DNA of 64,000 bases from Aequorivita sp. Its GTDB lineage: Bacteria > Bacteroidota > Bacteroidia > Flavobacteriales > Flavobacteriaceae. The notes under the pieces were generated by a model that worked only from the letters and a program-made list of their open reading frames with translations, made no database searches and was not told the DNA's origin. Positions 20,524-32,483 of this stretch are shown one piece after another; the first letter of the stretch is position 1; each line of letters begins with the position of its first letter. The position numbers were made by a program, and so were the translations under genes. The stretch is from the NCBI GenBank assembly GCA_024637015.1, contig JAGXGE010000026.1, positions 124,001 to 188,000 of the forward strand, given 5' to 3'.

Positions 20524-20640
20524 ATGAAAGTAAGAGCATCCGTAAAGAAAAGAAGTGCCGACTGCAAGATTGTTCGCAGAAAAGGCAGATTATATGTAAT
20601 TAACAAAAAGAACCCAAAGTTCAAACAAAGACAAGGATAA
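20524..20640 (+). CDS. rpmJ: 50S ribosomal protein L36, zinc-free form
   Basis: L36 is the smallest 50S protein, 38 residues here. It starts with ATG at 20524 and ends with TAA at 20638-20640, and was found by reading the infA-rpsM spacer. The sequence starts [20 protein letters not shown] and keeps only one cysteine (Cys14). The other zinc ligands of the classical form, the first Cys of CxxC, the third Cys and the His, are replaced (Ser/Ala, Asn, Phe), so it should not bind zinc. Confidence 0.98.
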   Translation: MKVRASVKKRSADCKIVRRKGRLYVINKKNPKFKQRQG

Positions 20641-20643
20641 GTT

Positions 20644-21018
20644 ATGGCAAGAATCGCAGGTGTAGATATCCCGAAGCACAAAAGGGGTGTAATCGCGTTA
20701 ACGTATATCTTCGGAATCGGTAAAAGCCGTGCCCAAGATATTCTGAAAAAAGCCGAGGTTAACGAAGACAAAAAAGTAAGTGAATGGAACGATGATGAAA
20801 TCGGTGCTATTCGTGACGCTGTATCGTCTTTCAAAATCGAAGGTGAATTACGTAGTGAAGTTCAATTAAGCATTAAACGCTTAATGGATATTGGTTGTTA
20901 CAGAGGTATTCGTCACAGATCGGGTCTTCCGTTAAGAGGACAACGTACTAAGAATAACTCTCGTACAAGAAAAGGAAAACGTAAAACTGTTGCTAACAAG
21001 AAAAAAGCAACTAAATAA
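20644..21018 (+). CDS. rpsM: 30S ribosomal protein S13
   Basis: S13 is the head protein that makes intersubunit bridges to L5 and contacts P-site tRNA with its tail. The 124-residue protein begins [20 protein letters not shown] and has the conserved [20 protein letters not shown] and a basic C-terminal tail. The length is normal. rpsK is 11 bases downstream. Confidence 0.99.
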   Translation: MARIAGVDIPKHKRGVIALTYIFGIGKSRAQDILKKAEVNEDKKVSEWNDDEIGAIRDAVSSFKIEGELRSEVQLSIKRLMDIGCYRGIRHRSGLPLRGQRTKNNSRTRKGKRKTVANKKKATK

Positions 21019-21029
21019 AACCTAGAGTT

Positions 21030-21431
21030 ATGGCAAAGACAATCCAAAAGTCTACAAAGACAGTTAAAAAACGCAAGGTTAATGTTGAATCTGTTGGTGA
21101 AGCGCATATTACTGCTTCCTTCAACAACATTATTGTTTCGTTGACAAATAAGAACGGAGATGTTATCTCTTGGTCCTCAGCCGGTAAAATGGGCTTCCGT
21201 GGATCTAAGAAAAATACTCCTTATGCAGCTCAATTAGCATCAGAAGATTGTGCAAAAGTTGCGCACGATGCTGGTTTACGAAAAGTAAAAGTTTACGTAA
21301 AAGGGCCAGGAAACGGCAGAGAATCTGCAATACGTTCCATCCACAATGCAGGAATTGAAGTAACAGAAATTATTGATGTTACCCCAATGCCGCACAACGG
21401 ATGCCGTCCTCCAAAAAGAAGAAGAGTTTAA
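21030..21431 (+). CDS. rpsK: 30S ribosomal protein S11
   Basis: S11 lies on the 30S platform near the anti-Shine-Dalgarno region. The 133-residue protein has [36 protein letters not shown], and the conserved ending [11 protein letters not shown]. The N-terminal basic extension is typical of Bacteroidota. A 90-base spacer with a long hairpin separates it from rpsD. Confidence 0.99.
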   Translation: MAKTIQKSTKTVKKRKVNVESVGEAHITASFNNIIVSLTNKNGDVISWSSAGKMGFRGSKKNTPYAAQLASEDCAKVAHDAGLRKVKVYVKGPGNGRESAIRSIHNAGIEVTEIIDVTPMPHNGCRPPKRRRV

Positions 21432-21450
21432 TTAATAATAAATATCAATC

Positions 21451-21505
21451 TGAAGGAATAAAGAACTAAAGGATTAACGTAAGACCTTAATTTAGTTTTC
21501 CTTCA
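21451..21505 (+). promoter_or_regulatory. Long hairpin between rpsK and rpsD
   Basis: TGAAGGAA (21451-21458) pairs with TTCCTTCA (21498-21505). Inside it AACTAAA (21464-21470) pairs with TTTAGTT (21491-21497), with a further AGG/CCT clamp. The structure ends 16 bases ahead of the rpsD start codon and has no T run, so it is not a simple terminator. It could be an S4-binding autoregulatory site, an RNase processing site or a dispersed repeat. The role is inferred. Confidence 0.5.
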
Positions 21506-21521
21506 TAACCTTAAATTAGAA

Positions 21522-22127
21522 ATGGCAAGATATACTGGTCCAAAAACTAAAATCGCCCGTAAGTTCGGGGAAGCAATCTTCGGAGACGACAAGTCTTTCG
21601 AAAAAAGAAACTACCCTCCTGGGCAACACGGTAACGCACGTCGTCGTGGTAAAAAATCTGAATATGCTATCCAGTTAATGGAGAAGCAAAAAGCAAAATA
21701 TACCTATGGTATTTTGGAGCGTCAGTTCAGAAATATGTTTAAAAAAGCAACTGCTGCACCTGGAATTACGGGTCAGGTATTGCTTCAATTGTGTGAGTCT
21801 CGTCTAGATAACGTTGTGTACCGTATGGGAATTTCCCCAAGTCGCTCTGGTGCTAGACAATTGGTTTCTCACCGTCATATCACCGTTAATGGTGAAAAAG
21901 TAAACATTCCATCATACCAGTTAAAGCCTGGAGATGTAGTGGGCGTTAGAGAGAAATCAAAATCTCTTAGCGCAATCAACGATTCGTTGGCAAATGCAAG
22001 TCATGTTTATGAGTGGATCACTTGGAACGGTGAGAAGAAGGAAGGAACTTTTGTTTCTATCCCTGAGCGTATCCAAATCCCAGAAAACATCAACGAGCAA
22101 TTTATCGTCGAATTATATTCTAAATAA
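21522..22127 (+). CDS. rpsD: 30S ribosomal protein S4
   Basis: S4 nucleates 30S assembly and represses the alpha operon in several bacteria. The 201-residue protein has the start [20 protein letters not shown], the S4 RNA-binding domain stretch [20 protein letters not shown] (around residues 108-128) and a C terminus [10 protein letters not shown]. It has no zinc cysteines in the N-terminal part. The upstream hairpin lies where a feedback site could be. rpoA starts 21 bases later. Confidence 0.99.
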   Translation: MARYTGPKTKIARKFGEAIFGDDKSFEKRNYPPGQHGNARRRGKKSEYAIQLMEKQKAKYTYGILERQFRNMFKKATAAPGITGQVLLQLCESRLDNVVYRMGISPSRSGARQLVSHRHITVNGEKVNIPSYQLKPGDVVGVREKSKSLSAINDSLANASHVYEWITWNGEKKEGTFVSIPERIQIPENINEQFIVELYSK

Positions 22128-22148
22128 TAAAAACACAGAAAGTCAATT

Positions 22149-23141
22149 ATGGCAGTATTTAGTTTTCAGAAGCCTGATAAAGTTATAATGGTAAACTCTA
22201 CCGATTTCGAAGGGAAATTTGAATTTCGTCCCTTGGAACCAGGTTACGGACTTACCGTTGGTAACGCATTAAGACGTGTACTACTTTCCTCATTGGAAGG
22301 ATTCGCCATTACTTCGGTTCGCATCGAAGGCGTGGATCACGAATTTTCAACCATTGCTGGAGTCGTGGAAGATGTTACCGAAATTATTTTGAACCTTAAG
22401 CAGGTTCGTTTCAAAAGACAGATTGACGAGATAGATAACGAGACCGTTACTATTTCAGTTTCTGGAAACGAGCAGTTGAAGGCAGGTGATTTCCAAAAAT
22501 TCATTTCAGGATTCCAAGTATTGAACCCAGAATTGGTTCTTTGCAATATGGACCCGAAAGTGAACCTTAATTTCGAAATCACTATCGAAAAAGGTCGCGG
22601 TTATGTTCCTGCTGAAGAGAACAAAAAAGCGAACGCTCCTTTGGGAACCATCTTTACAGATTCTATCTACACTCCAATTAAAAACGTGAAGTACAGCATT
22701 GAAAACTTCCGTGTAGAACAAAAAACAGATTACGAAAAATTAGTTTTCGAAATCGTTACAGACGGATCTATTCACCCAAAAGATGCTTTGACCGAAGCTG
22801 CAAAAACATTGATCCACCACTTTATGTTGTTCAGCGATGAGCGCATCACTTTGGAGGCTGATGAGATTGCACAAACTGAAACCTATGATGAAGAATCCCT
22901 TCACATGCGTCAGTTGCTTAAAACAAAATTGGTAGATATGGACCTTTCGGTTCGTGCGCTAAACTGTTTGAAAGCTGCAGAAGTTGATACTTTGGGAGAT
23001 CTTGTTTCTTTCAATAAAAATGACTTGATGAAGTTCCGCAACTTCGGTAAAAAATCTCTTACAGAGCTTGAAGAGCTTGTAAACGTGAAAGGCCTAAACT
23101 TCGGGATGGATCTTGCAAAATATAAATTAGATAAAGACTAG
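22149..23141 (+). CDS. rpoA: RNA polymerase alpha subunit
   Basis: Alpha dimerises to start RNA polymerase assembly and contacts promoter UP elements and activators through its C-terminal domain. The 330-residue protein has the dimerisation domain with [20 protein letters not shown] (residues about 34-53) and a C-terminal domain containing [19 protein letters not shown] and [13 protein letters not shown]. Full length. A 141-base spacer before rplQ holds two palindromic elements. Confidence 0.99.
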   Translation: MAVFSFQKPDKVIMVNSTDFEGKFEFRPLEPGYGLTVGNALRRVLLSSLEGFAITSVRIEGVDHEFSTIAGVVEDVTEIILNLKQVRFKRQIDEIDNETVTISVSGNEQLKAGDFQKFISGFQVLNPELVLCNMDPKVNLNFEITIEKGRGYVPAEENKKANAPLGTIFTDSIYTPIKNVKYSIENFRVEQKTDYEKLVFEIVTDGSIHPKDALTEAAKTLIHHFMLFSDERITLEADEIAQTETYDEESLHMRQLLKTKLVDMDLSVRALNCLKAAEVDTLGDLVSFNKNDLMKFRNFGKKSLTELEELVNVKGLNFGMDLAKYKLDKD

Positions 23142-23145
23142 TGAT

Positions 23146-23250
23146 TAACGATTTCAGATTTATGATTTCAGATTGCTGAAGTTTTAAATTTGAAATCAAC
23201 AATCGTAAATAAATTTAACCCATCATAATTTGCTCCCAGCCTAAGGCTGG
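23146..23250. repeat. Palindromic intergenic elements between rpoA and rplQ
   Basis: The spacer has an AT-rich part with two copies of GATTTCAGATT (around 23150-23178) and an imperfect inverted counterpart (AATTTGAAATC ... AATCGT near 23188-23207). A compact perfect hairpin, CCAGCC-taa-GGCTGG, follows at 23236-23250, about 33 bases ahead of rplQ. These look like dispersed flavobacterial repeats, but a role in rplQ expression is possible. Confidence 0.5.
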
Positions 23251-23282
23251 TCCAGTAGCAAGATGATGAAAACAAAAATGTC

Positions 23283-23786
23283 ATGAGACACGGAAAAAAA
23301 ATAAATCACTTAGGAAGAAAAACCGCCCACAGACATTCAATGTTGGCAAACATGGCTTGTTCACTTGTTGAACACAAACGTATCAACACTACAGTAGCGA
23401 AAGCGAAAGCGTTGAAAAAATTTGTTGAGCCATTGGTAACTAAGTCTAAGGAAGACACCACGCACAACCGTCGTTTGGTTTTTGCTAAAATGCGTCAAAA
23501 AGAAGCAGTTGCAGAACTTTTCAGGACTGTTGCTCCAAAAGTTGGTGATCGTCCGGGAGGTTACACCCGAATCATTAAGTTGGGTAACCGTCTAGGTGAT
23601 AATGCTGATATGGCAATGATAGAGCTTGTTGATTTCAACGAAATTTATAACGCTGGTAAAGCTACCAAAAAGAAGACTACACGTAGAAGTCGTCGTGGAA
23701 GCGGTACCGGAACTGAAGCTGCTGCACCAGCTGCAAAAGCCGCTCCAACAAAAGCTGAAAAGGAAACGAAGAAAGAAGAAGAATAA
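23283..23786 (+). CDS. rplQ: 50S ribosomal protein L17
   Basis: L17 lies near the tunnel exit. The first ~120 residues match the family ([60 protein letters not shown]). The protein has 167 residues, about 40 more than Escherichia coli L17. The extra part is an Ala/Lys/Glu-rich low-complexity tail ([17 protein letters not shown]), common in Bacteroidota. It is the last gene of the supercluster, with a strong terminator 25 bases downstream. Confidence 0.98.
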   Translation: MRHGKKINHLGRKTAHRHSMLANMACSLVEHKRINTTVAKAKALKKFVEPLVTKSKEDTTHNRRLVFAKMRQKEAVAELFRTVAPKVGDRPGGYTRIIKLGNRLGDNADMAMIELVDFNEIYNAGKATKKKTTRRSRRGSGTGTEAAAPAAKAAPTKAEKETKKEEE

Positions 23787-23810
23787 ATGAATTTAAATTC
23801 ATTAAATAAC

Positions 23811-23846
23811 AAAGGGATAAGCGTTTTCGTTTATCCCTTTTTTTTA
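23811..23846 (+). terminator. Rho-independent terminator of the ribosomal supercluster
   Basis: AAAGGGATAAGCG (23811-23823), loop TTTT, CGTTTATCCCTTT (23828-23840) form a 13-bp stem with one G-U pair, followed by further T residues. Confidence 0.9.
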
Positions 23847-23849
23847 TAC

Positions 23850-23857
23850 TATTTTTG
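23850..23857 (+). promoter_or_regulatory. Candidate -7 element of the carA promoter
   Basis: TATTTTTG matches the Bacteroidota -7 consensus TAnnTTTG exactly. It lies just after the rplQ terminator and 72 bases ahead of the carA start codon. No good TTTG -33 box is seen at the right distance (that position falls inside the terminator stem), so support is partial. Confidence 0.45.
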
Positions 23858-23884
23858 CAAAGATTTTTGAGAAACCTAAAATTA

Positions 23885-23907
23885 TCACCCTGAGCTTGTC
23901 AAAGGGT
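23885..23907 (+). repeat. REP-like repeat (copy 1) upstream of carA
   Basis: TCACCCTGAGCTTGTCAAAGGG matches the widespread 'CCCTGAGC..GTC.AAGGG' dispersed palindrome. A second copy in inverse orientation lies at 59339-59365 in this window. CCCT and AGGG arms form a stem. Confidence 0.7.
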
Positions 23908-23929
23908 TGAAACTTTAAACCTTCAATAA

Positions 23930-25046
23930 ATGAAATACCAAACACGAAAAAAAGCACTTATTTTACTCGCAGACGGAACCATTTTCTACGGAAAAGCGGT
24001 TGGAAACAAAGAGGGTTCGGCCTTCGGTGAAGTTTGTTTCAACACTGGAATGACCGGTTACCAAGAAATTTTTACTGACCCATCATACTTCGGACAGATT
24101 ATGGTTGCCACAAATGCCCACATTGGGAATTATGGAACTAACAAAGATGAAGTAGAATCAGAGGGAATCAAAATAGCAGGTTTGGTTGTGCGTAATTTCA
24201 GCTACCACTATTCCCGTCCTGCTGCAGATGATTCTTTGGAAGAATTCTTAAACAGAAACAACTTACTCGCCATCAGCGATGTTGATACACGAGCCTTGGT
24301 AAGCTACATTCGCGACAATGGCGCGATGAACGCAGTAATTTCTACTGAAGTTGATAATATTGAAGGATTGAAAAAACAGTTGGCACTAGTGCCGGACATG
24401 GACGGTTTGGAACTTGCCTCAAAAGTTTCTACTACAGCCCCTTATTTCTTTGGAAACGAAAATGCCAAATATAAAATTTCAGCATTGGATTTGGGAATAA
24501 AGAAAAACATCCTCCGAAATCTTGACAAAAGAGATTGCTACATAAAAGTGTTTCCATACAACGCCACTTTTTCAGAAATGCAAGAATTTAACCCAGATGG
24601 CTATTTTATTTCAAACGGTCCTGGCGACCCTGAACCACTTCATGATGCAATAGAAGTTGTAAAAACAATTTTGGATAAAGAATTGCCAATGTTTGGCATT
24701 TGTTTAGGGCATCAAGTTTTGGCTTTAGCAAACGGTATTTCAACCTATAAAATGCACAACGGCCACCGAGGCATAAACCATCCCGTTATGAATCTGTTAA
24801 GCGGTAAAGGTGAAATCACTTCACAAAACCACGGTTTCGCAATAAATAGGGAAGAAGCGGAAGCCAATCCCAATATCGAGATAACCCACGAGCATCTTAA
24901 CGATCATACTGCTGCTGGAATACGTCTGAAAAACAAACCTGCTTTTTCGGTTCAGTACCATCCCGAAGCAAGTCCAGGGCCGCACGATGCTTCGTATCTT
25001 TTTGATGAATTCATCGAGAGTATTGAAAAGCATAAATTACAAACAC

Positions 25047-25054
<8 letters not shown>
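23930..25054 (+). CDS. carA: Carbamoyl-phosphate synthase small subunit
   Basis: CarA is the glutaminase subunit that feeds ammonia to CarB for carbamoyl phosphate, used in pyrimidine and arginine synthesis. The 374-residue protein has the small-subunit N-terminal domain (ALILLADGTIFYGKAVGNKE, CFNTGMTGYQEIFTDPSY) and a class I glutamine amidotransferase domain with the Cys nucleophile in MFGICLGHQ and the His/Glu pair in VQYHPEASPGP. carB is not in the window. The stop codon overlaps the start of the next gene by eight bases, so the two are translationally coupled. Confidence 0.98.
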
Positions 25055-28449
<3,395 letters not shown>

Positions 28450-28468
28450 TTTTAAGTCACTAATTTGA

Positions 28469-28496
28469 AAACCCTACCGTAGGTAGGGTTTTTTTA
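28469..28496 (+). terminator. Rho-independent terminator after eno
   Basis: AAACCCTACC (28469-28478), loop GTA, GGTAGGGTTT (28482-28491) form a perfect 10-bp stem followed by a T run. Confidence 0.92.
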
Positions 28497-28628
28497 TTTT
28501 TGAAAAATCCGCTGTATAACCCATTATTTAAGGATTTTTTAACCTAAGTTAATGGAAGAATGTTAAAAAAATTGCCTTAGATTTTGTAATTTAGCATTAC
28601 TGAATAAATTAAAAACACGCAATATTTT

Positions 28629-29915
28629 ATGGCAAAGATAGCAACCCTCGAGATAGATGGTAAAAAATACGAGTTTCCCATTGTGGAAGGAACTGAAAAT
28701 GAATTAGGGATAGATATAAAGAGCCTTCGTGGTGACACCGGTGGTGTTGTTACACTGGATCCAGGGTATAAAAATACGGGTGCTTGTGAAAGTGCAATTA
28801 CTTTTTTGGATGGCGAAAAAGGAATTTTACGTTATCGTGGATACGCTATTGAAGAGCTTGCCGAAAAAGCACATTTCTTGGAGGTTTGCTATCTGCTTAT
28901 TTTTGGGGAATTGCCCACTGAAATACAACTTAGTAAGTTTCATACGGATATAAAAGCACAATCGCATGTTGATGAAGATGTAAAGCGGATTTTGGACGGT
29001 TTTCCAAAAGCTGCACATCCAATGGGAGTTTTATCTTCTTTAACATCTGCATTAGTGGCATTTAACCCTTCTTCAGTGAACGTTGACAGTGAAGAAGATA
29101 TGTACAAAGCCATTGTGAAAATTCTTGGAAAATTCCCAGTCTTGACTGCTTGGACATACAGAAAACGTATGGGTCTTCCGTTAGATTACGGCGGAGATTC
29201 CTTAGGTTATGTGGATAATTTCTTGAAAATGATGTTCAAAAAACCTAGCGGTGAATACTCAACCAATGAAACCGTATTGGAAGCTTTGGATAAATTATTA
29301 ATTCTTCATGCGGATCACGAACAGAACTGTTCTACTTCAACAGTGCGTATTGTAGGTTCATCTCATGCTGGTCTTTTTGTTTCTATTTCAGCAGGAATCG
29401 CAGCGCTTTGGGGGCCGCTTCACGGTGGAGCAAATCAGGCTGTTATTGAAATGCTTGAAGCAATTAAAGAAGATGGTGGTGACACTAAAAAATTTATGGC
29501 AAAGGCGAAGGACAAAGACGATCCGTTCCGTTTGATGGGTTTTGGACACAGAGTTTATAAAAACTTTGACCCACGTGCAAAAATCATTAAAAAAGCTGCG
29601 GATGATGTTTTAGAGAATTTGGGAATTGAAGATGAAATTTTAGACATTGCAAAGGCACTTGAAAAAGAAGCTTTGGAAGATCCATATTTTGTGGACAGAA
29701 AATTATATCCAAATGTAGATTTTTATTCAGGAATCATTTATCGGGCTTTAGGTATTCCGGTTGAAATGTTTACCCCAATGTTCGCACTAGGTCGTTTGCC
29801 GGGTTGGATTGCGCAGTGGAGAGAGATGCGCTTGAATAAAGAACCAATAGGGCGTCCCCGTCAAATCTATATTGGCGAAACCCACAGGGAATTTTTGCCA
29901 GTGGAAAAAAGATAA
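28629..29915 (+). CDS. gltA: Citrate synthase
   Basis: Citrate synthase condenses acetyl-CoA and oxaloacetate as the entry to the TCA cycle. The 428-residue protein is of the hexameric, Gram-negative type II length. It has the conserved GPLHGGANQAV with catalytic His, FGHRVYKNFDPRAKI with the second His and Arg, and the Asp-containing NVDFYSGIIYRALG. An independent unit: a terminator precedes it (after eno) and another follows it. Confidence 0.98.
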   Translation: MAKIATLEIDGKKYEFPIVEGTENELGIDIKSLRGDTGGVVTLDPGYKNTGACESAITFLDGEKGILRYRGYAIEELAEKAHFLEVCYLLIFGELPTEIQLSKFHTDIKAQSHVDEDVKRILDGFPKAAHPMGVLSSLTSALVAFNPSSVNVDSEEDMYKAIVKILGKFPVLTAWTYRKRMGLPLDYGGDSLGYVDNFLKMMFKKPSGEYSTNETVLEALDKLLILHADHEQNCSTSTVRIVGSSHAGLFVSISAGIAALWGPLHGGANQAVIEMLEAIKEDGGDTKKFMAKAKDKDDPFRLMGFGHRVYKNFDPRAKIIKKAADDVLENLGIEDEILDIAKALEKEALEDPYFVDRKLYPNVDFYSGIIYRALGIPVEMFTPMFALGRLPGWIAQWREMRLNKEPIGRPRQIYIGETHREFLPVEKR

Positions 29916-29937
29916 AAACTAATTTTTAATATATTTG

Positions 29938-29967
29938 AAAGCACTTCTGTATCGAGGTGCTTTTTTT
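29938..29967 (+). terminator. Rho-independent terminator after gltA
   Basis: AAAGCACTTC (29938-29947), loop TGTATC, GAGGTGCTTT (29954-29963) and a continuing T run. The stem is 10 bp with one G-U pair. It ends only about 12 bases ahead of the next start codon. Confidence 0.85.
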
Positions 29968-29978
29968 ATATTTGCTAT

Positions 29979-30893
29979 ATGATCAATTTAAATATCAACG
30001 ACGAGATTTCAAGATTGCGTGCCGTAGTGCTGGGGCGCGCAGATAGCAATGGCCCAATTCCAAAACTTGAAAATGCCTATGATCCAAAATCTGCCGAGCA
30101 CATTAAGGCAGGCACTTACCCCAAAGATGAAGATATGGTATTGGAAATGGAAGCCGTAGCAGCTGTTTTCAAAAAATATGATGTTAAGGTTTATAGACCC
30201 CATTCCATAAAGGATTATAACCAAATCTTTTCTCGGGATATCGCTTTTGTTATTGATGATAAATTTATAATTGCAAATATTCTCGAAGACCGTTCTATGG
30301 AAATTGAGGCTATTGAACATGTTATCAATCAAATTGACCCTTCAAAGATTATAGAATTTCCTGAAAATGCACATATTGAGGGTGGCGATGTTATGCCCTG
30401 GGGCGATTATATTTTTGTTGGGGCTTATTATGGTGACGATTATTCAAGTTTTATTACTGCACGAACAAACATGAATGCTGTGAAGCATCTTCAGAAATTG
30501 TTTCCGCATAAAAAAGTGAAATCCTTCAATCTTAAAAAAAGCAATACTGTTGCCGATGAAAATGCCCTGCACTTAGATTGCTGTTTTCAGCCTTTGGGTA
30601 AGGGAAAAGTAATAATCCACAAAGAAGGGTTTTTGATTGAGGAAGAGTATGAATGGCTCATTAATTTCTTCGGAATAGAAAATTGTTTTCATATCACAAA
30701 GCAGGAAATGTATAATATGAACAGTAATATTTTCTCCATTTCGCCAGACGTTGTCATTTCAGAAAAAAACTTCACAAGATTGAATGCCTGGCTCCGTAAA
30801 CAAGGTTTTACCGTAGAAGAAGTGCCTTATGCTGAAATTTCCAAACAGGAAGGGTTGCTTCGTTGTACTACGATGCCCTTAATTAGAGATTAA
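29979..30893 (+). CDS. DDAH/amidinotransferase-superfamily guanidine-modifying hydrolase
   Basis: A 304-residue enzyme of the pentein fold related to dimethylarginine dimethylaminohydrolases. These hydrolyse modified or free arginine-type guanidines through a covalent Cys intermediate. The likely catalytic residues are Glu134 and Asp137 in HIEGGDVMPWG, His198 in ALHLDCCFQPLG, and Cys296 in GLLRCTTMPL, eight residues from the C terminus. Full length. The true substrate (methylarginine, arginine, citrulline or another) cannot be told. The last ~143 bases, which encode the catalytic Cys, recur twice downstream (44345-44506 and 48880-49032) at the borders of the accessory region. Confidence 0.85.
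   Translation: MINLNINDEISRLRAVVLGRADSNGPIPKLENAYDPKSAEHIKAGTYPKDEDMVLEMEAVAAVFKKYDVKVYRPHSIKDYNQIFSRDIAFVIDDKFIIANILEDRSMEIEAIEHVINQIDPSKIIEFPENAHIEGGDVMPWGDYIFVGAYYGDDYSSFITARTNMNAVKHLQKLFPHKKVKSFNLKKSNTVADENALHLDCCFQPLGKGKVIIHKEGFLIEEEYEWLINFFGIENCFHITKQEMYNMNSNIFSISPDVVISEKNFTRLNAWLRKQGFTVEEVPYAEISKQEGLLRCTTMPLIRD
30741..30893 (+). repeat. Hydrolase gene tail, copy A (inside the intact gene)
   Basis: Codons for about residues 255-304 of the DDAH-like gene. This is the reference copy of a direct repeat that recurs without gaps at 44345-44506 and 48880-49032. Strong identity covers roughly the last 90 to 143 bases. Confidence 0.9.
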
Positions 30894-30975
30894 AATATTT
30901 TTTTTATTTAAAATACTTTCTGCAGAAAACAAAAATTTAGTTGTGCTTCTATTATTTCTGAATATAATACAATCA

Positions 30976-31323
30976 GAAAACTAGTATAAAATTACAGCTC
31001 ATTATCAGATCTTTAAAAACCAACTCACTTTCTCCTGTTTTAGGGTTGTAAACTGTGAGTTTTGCTAGTGTAAATCCAAATAATAAGCGCCCATTTTTGA
31101 GTGTTATTATGGGGCTTTGTTCTGTAATATTAATTCGGTTTGCAAATTCAGGTAGTAATGTTGTATGTCCATCTCGCAGCCTTATTTTAACTAATGATTC
31201 GTTAACGGTGTATGCATATTCCTTATTTAAATCCATAGTAAAAAAACGGGCTCCATCTAAGGGTACCGTGGTTTCACTATAATCACTCCATAATTCAAGT
31301 TCCCTTTCCGCAGAACTATTTTC
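30976..31323 (-). pseudogene. Fragment of an unrecognised protein
   Basis: A minus-strand frame runs from a stop codon at 31324-31326 down to about 30973 and encodes about 115 residues (ELWSDYSETTVPLDGARFF ... KLTVYNPKTGESELVFKDL). The only ATG (31236) falls in the middle of the sequence, and the residues ahead of it still look protein-like. This suggests the C-terminal part of a truncated gene rather than a complete small protein. YNPKTGESELVF resembles a propeller or regucalcin-like blade, but I do not recognise the family. Confidence 0.4.
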
Positions 31324-31607
31324 TCAGAATTCACCGTTCGTATATAATCAATATTTCCCAAATAGACTAGGTAGCGGGCACACATGTTGTTATTTCAAAA
31401 AAAGCAATCCCGATGAGCAAAGCGATGCGCACGTAACTTCTTAAGCGATTGCAAATCATATAATTACCCTTCGATAAACAAATTTCTCTCTTCGGACACT
31501 AATTAAGTGCGTTCGTCCTAAAGCGTTTTCAATTTTCTTTGACTATCAGTTATTTAGATGCTCCCCCCAACTTTTATTTCAAATAACCATTTAAATCATT
31601 CAAAATT

Positions 31608-31721
31608 TTGAAAAGTGTACTCTTTTTTGGATTTGCAATATTCCTTTCAATGTCCACTTGCCAAAAACAAGAAAAGTGGTATACCCAACAATCGCCAGAA
31701 ATTGAAACTTATAACCAGTAA
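31608..31721 (+). pseudogene. Truncated lipoprotein N-terminus
   Basis: A 37-codon frame from TTG at 31608 to TAA at 31719-31721 reads as a lipoprotein signal (KSVLFFGFAIFLSMSTCQKQ) followed by EKWYTQQSPEIETYNQ. The YTQxSPEIET stretch recalls the mature N terminus of small SnoaL/NTF2-like flavobacterial lipoproteins. The rest of the protein is missing, so I read this as a 5' remnant of a decayed gene. The family assignment is tentative. Confidence 0.4.
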
Positions 31722-31942
31722 ATAATCCCTACACAATGAAGCAAAAAATTGTTACTGAACTTGGGCTTTTGGATATAGAAAAAATCATCTCAGACTTGGA
31801 AGTATAGCAATTAAGAACAGAATGTACTTCAAAAAACATGGATAGTGATGTCCAATTTTGATAAAGAATTAGAAAACCATACAAATTATATTCAAGCTGA
31901 ATTAAAGAAAAAAATTAACTAACCAGTTTAAATTTTGCAATT

Positions 31943-32428
31943 ATGAAATCGAAAATCACACCAATCGTTTCTTCCCTATCTATTTTAATCTTCTTTCTAG
32001 GTGCAGCCGTTCTGGCGCAATCTCCAATGCAGGTAGCTCCAAAAATGCAGCAAGTAAAAGCAATACCTGCCCAAGAGGAAATGGAAGTGCCAGCAACTGA
32101 AAATGTACCAAAAGCTAACGTTTCAAAAACAGTTGATAAAACTTCAGAAATGCAAGTTGCTCCTATGGCAGATCTTACAGATCCAAAACAAGCCGCTATT
32201 GAAAAAAAGCGTTTACAAGCACAGCTTAAAAAATTGGAAGCTCAAGAAGCACAAAGTGCAGCAGCTAGAAAAGAGCGTGATAAGATAACTGTTCTGGTAA
32301 AGAAAAGATTAGAGCGCTCAAACAGTAAAAAGCAAATCCAATCTAATACAAAAGGAGCTTTGCAAAAAAGTAATGCAGCACAAGAAGCTTCAGGGAAAGC
32401 TGAATCCAAAGACAAGAATGGTCAATAG
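31943..32428 (+). CDS. Small secreted Gln/Lys/Ala-rich protein of unknown function
   Basis: A 161-residue protein I do not recognise. The N terminus (MKSKITPIVSSLSILIFFLG..AAVLAQ) is a signal peptide. The mature part has two copies of a short motif, SPMQVAPKM and SEMQVAPMA (about residues 27-35 and 68-76), then a charged Lys/Glu/Gln-rich segment (about 85-140) likely to be a coiled coil, and a polar tail. No T9SS domain and no lipobox are seen, so it is predicted periplasmic or exported. It stands 55 bases upstream of the giant S8 gene in the same orientation, so it may be a partner or assembly factor of that protein. Confidence 0.7.
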   Translation: MKSKITPIVSSLSILIFFLGAAVLAQSPMQVAPKMQQVKAIPAQEEMEVPATENVPKANVSKTVDKTSEMQVAPMADLTDPKQAAIEKKRLQAQLKKLEAQEAQSAAARKERDKITVLVKKRLERSNSKKQIQSNTKGALQKSNAAQEASGKAESKDKNGQ

Positions 32429-32483
32429 ATACTTGATCAGCTAAAAATACATATACACTTCACTAACTAATCAAATTAACGTT

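Larger units (their letters stand above)
30894..31942. other. Degenerate 1-kb region after the hydrolase gene
   Basis: I find no intact gene here. It holds broken pieces of reading frames listed separately (30976-31323 minus; 31608-31721 plus). Two further short plus-strand scraps follow: MKQKIVTELGLLDIEKIISD... from about 31736 to 31807, and NFDKELENHTNYIQAELKKK before about 31920. They are split by stops. The region looks like decayed insertion or recombination debris ahead of the secreted-protein cassette. Confidence 0.6.

Noticed and set aside
24987-25046. An earlier in-frame ATG for the propeller gene, inside carA.
   Set aside because: It would place 20 residues ahead of a clear signal peptide and give a 68-base overlap with carA; the ATG at 25047 is the natural start.
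30973-31236. An 87-codon minus-strand frame as a complete small gene.
   Set aside because: Protein-like sequence continues upstream of its ATG to a stop codon at 31324-31326, so it is more likely the tail of a truncated gene.
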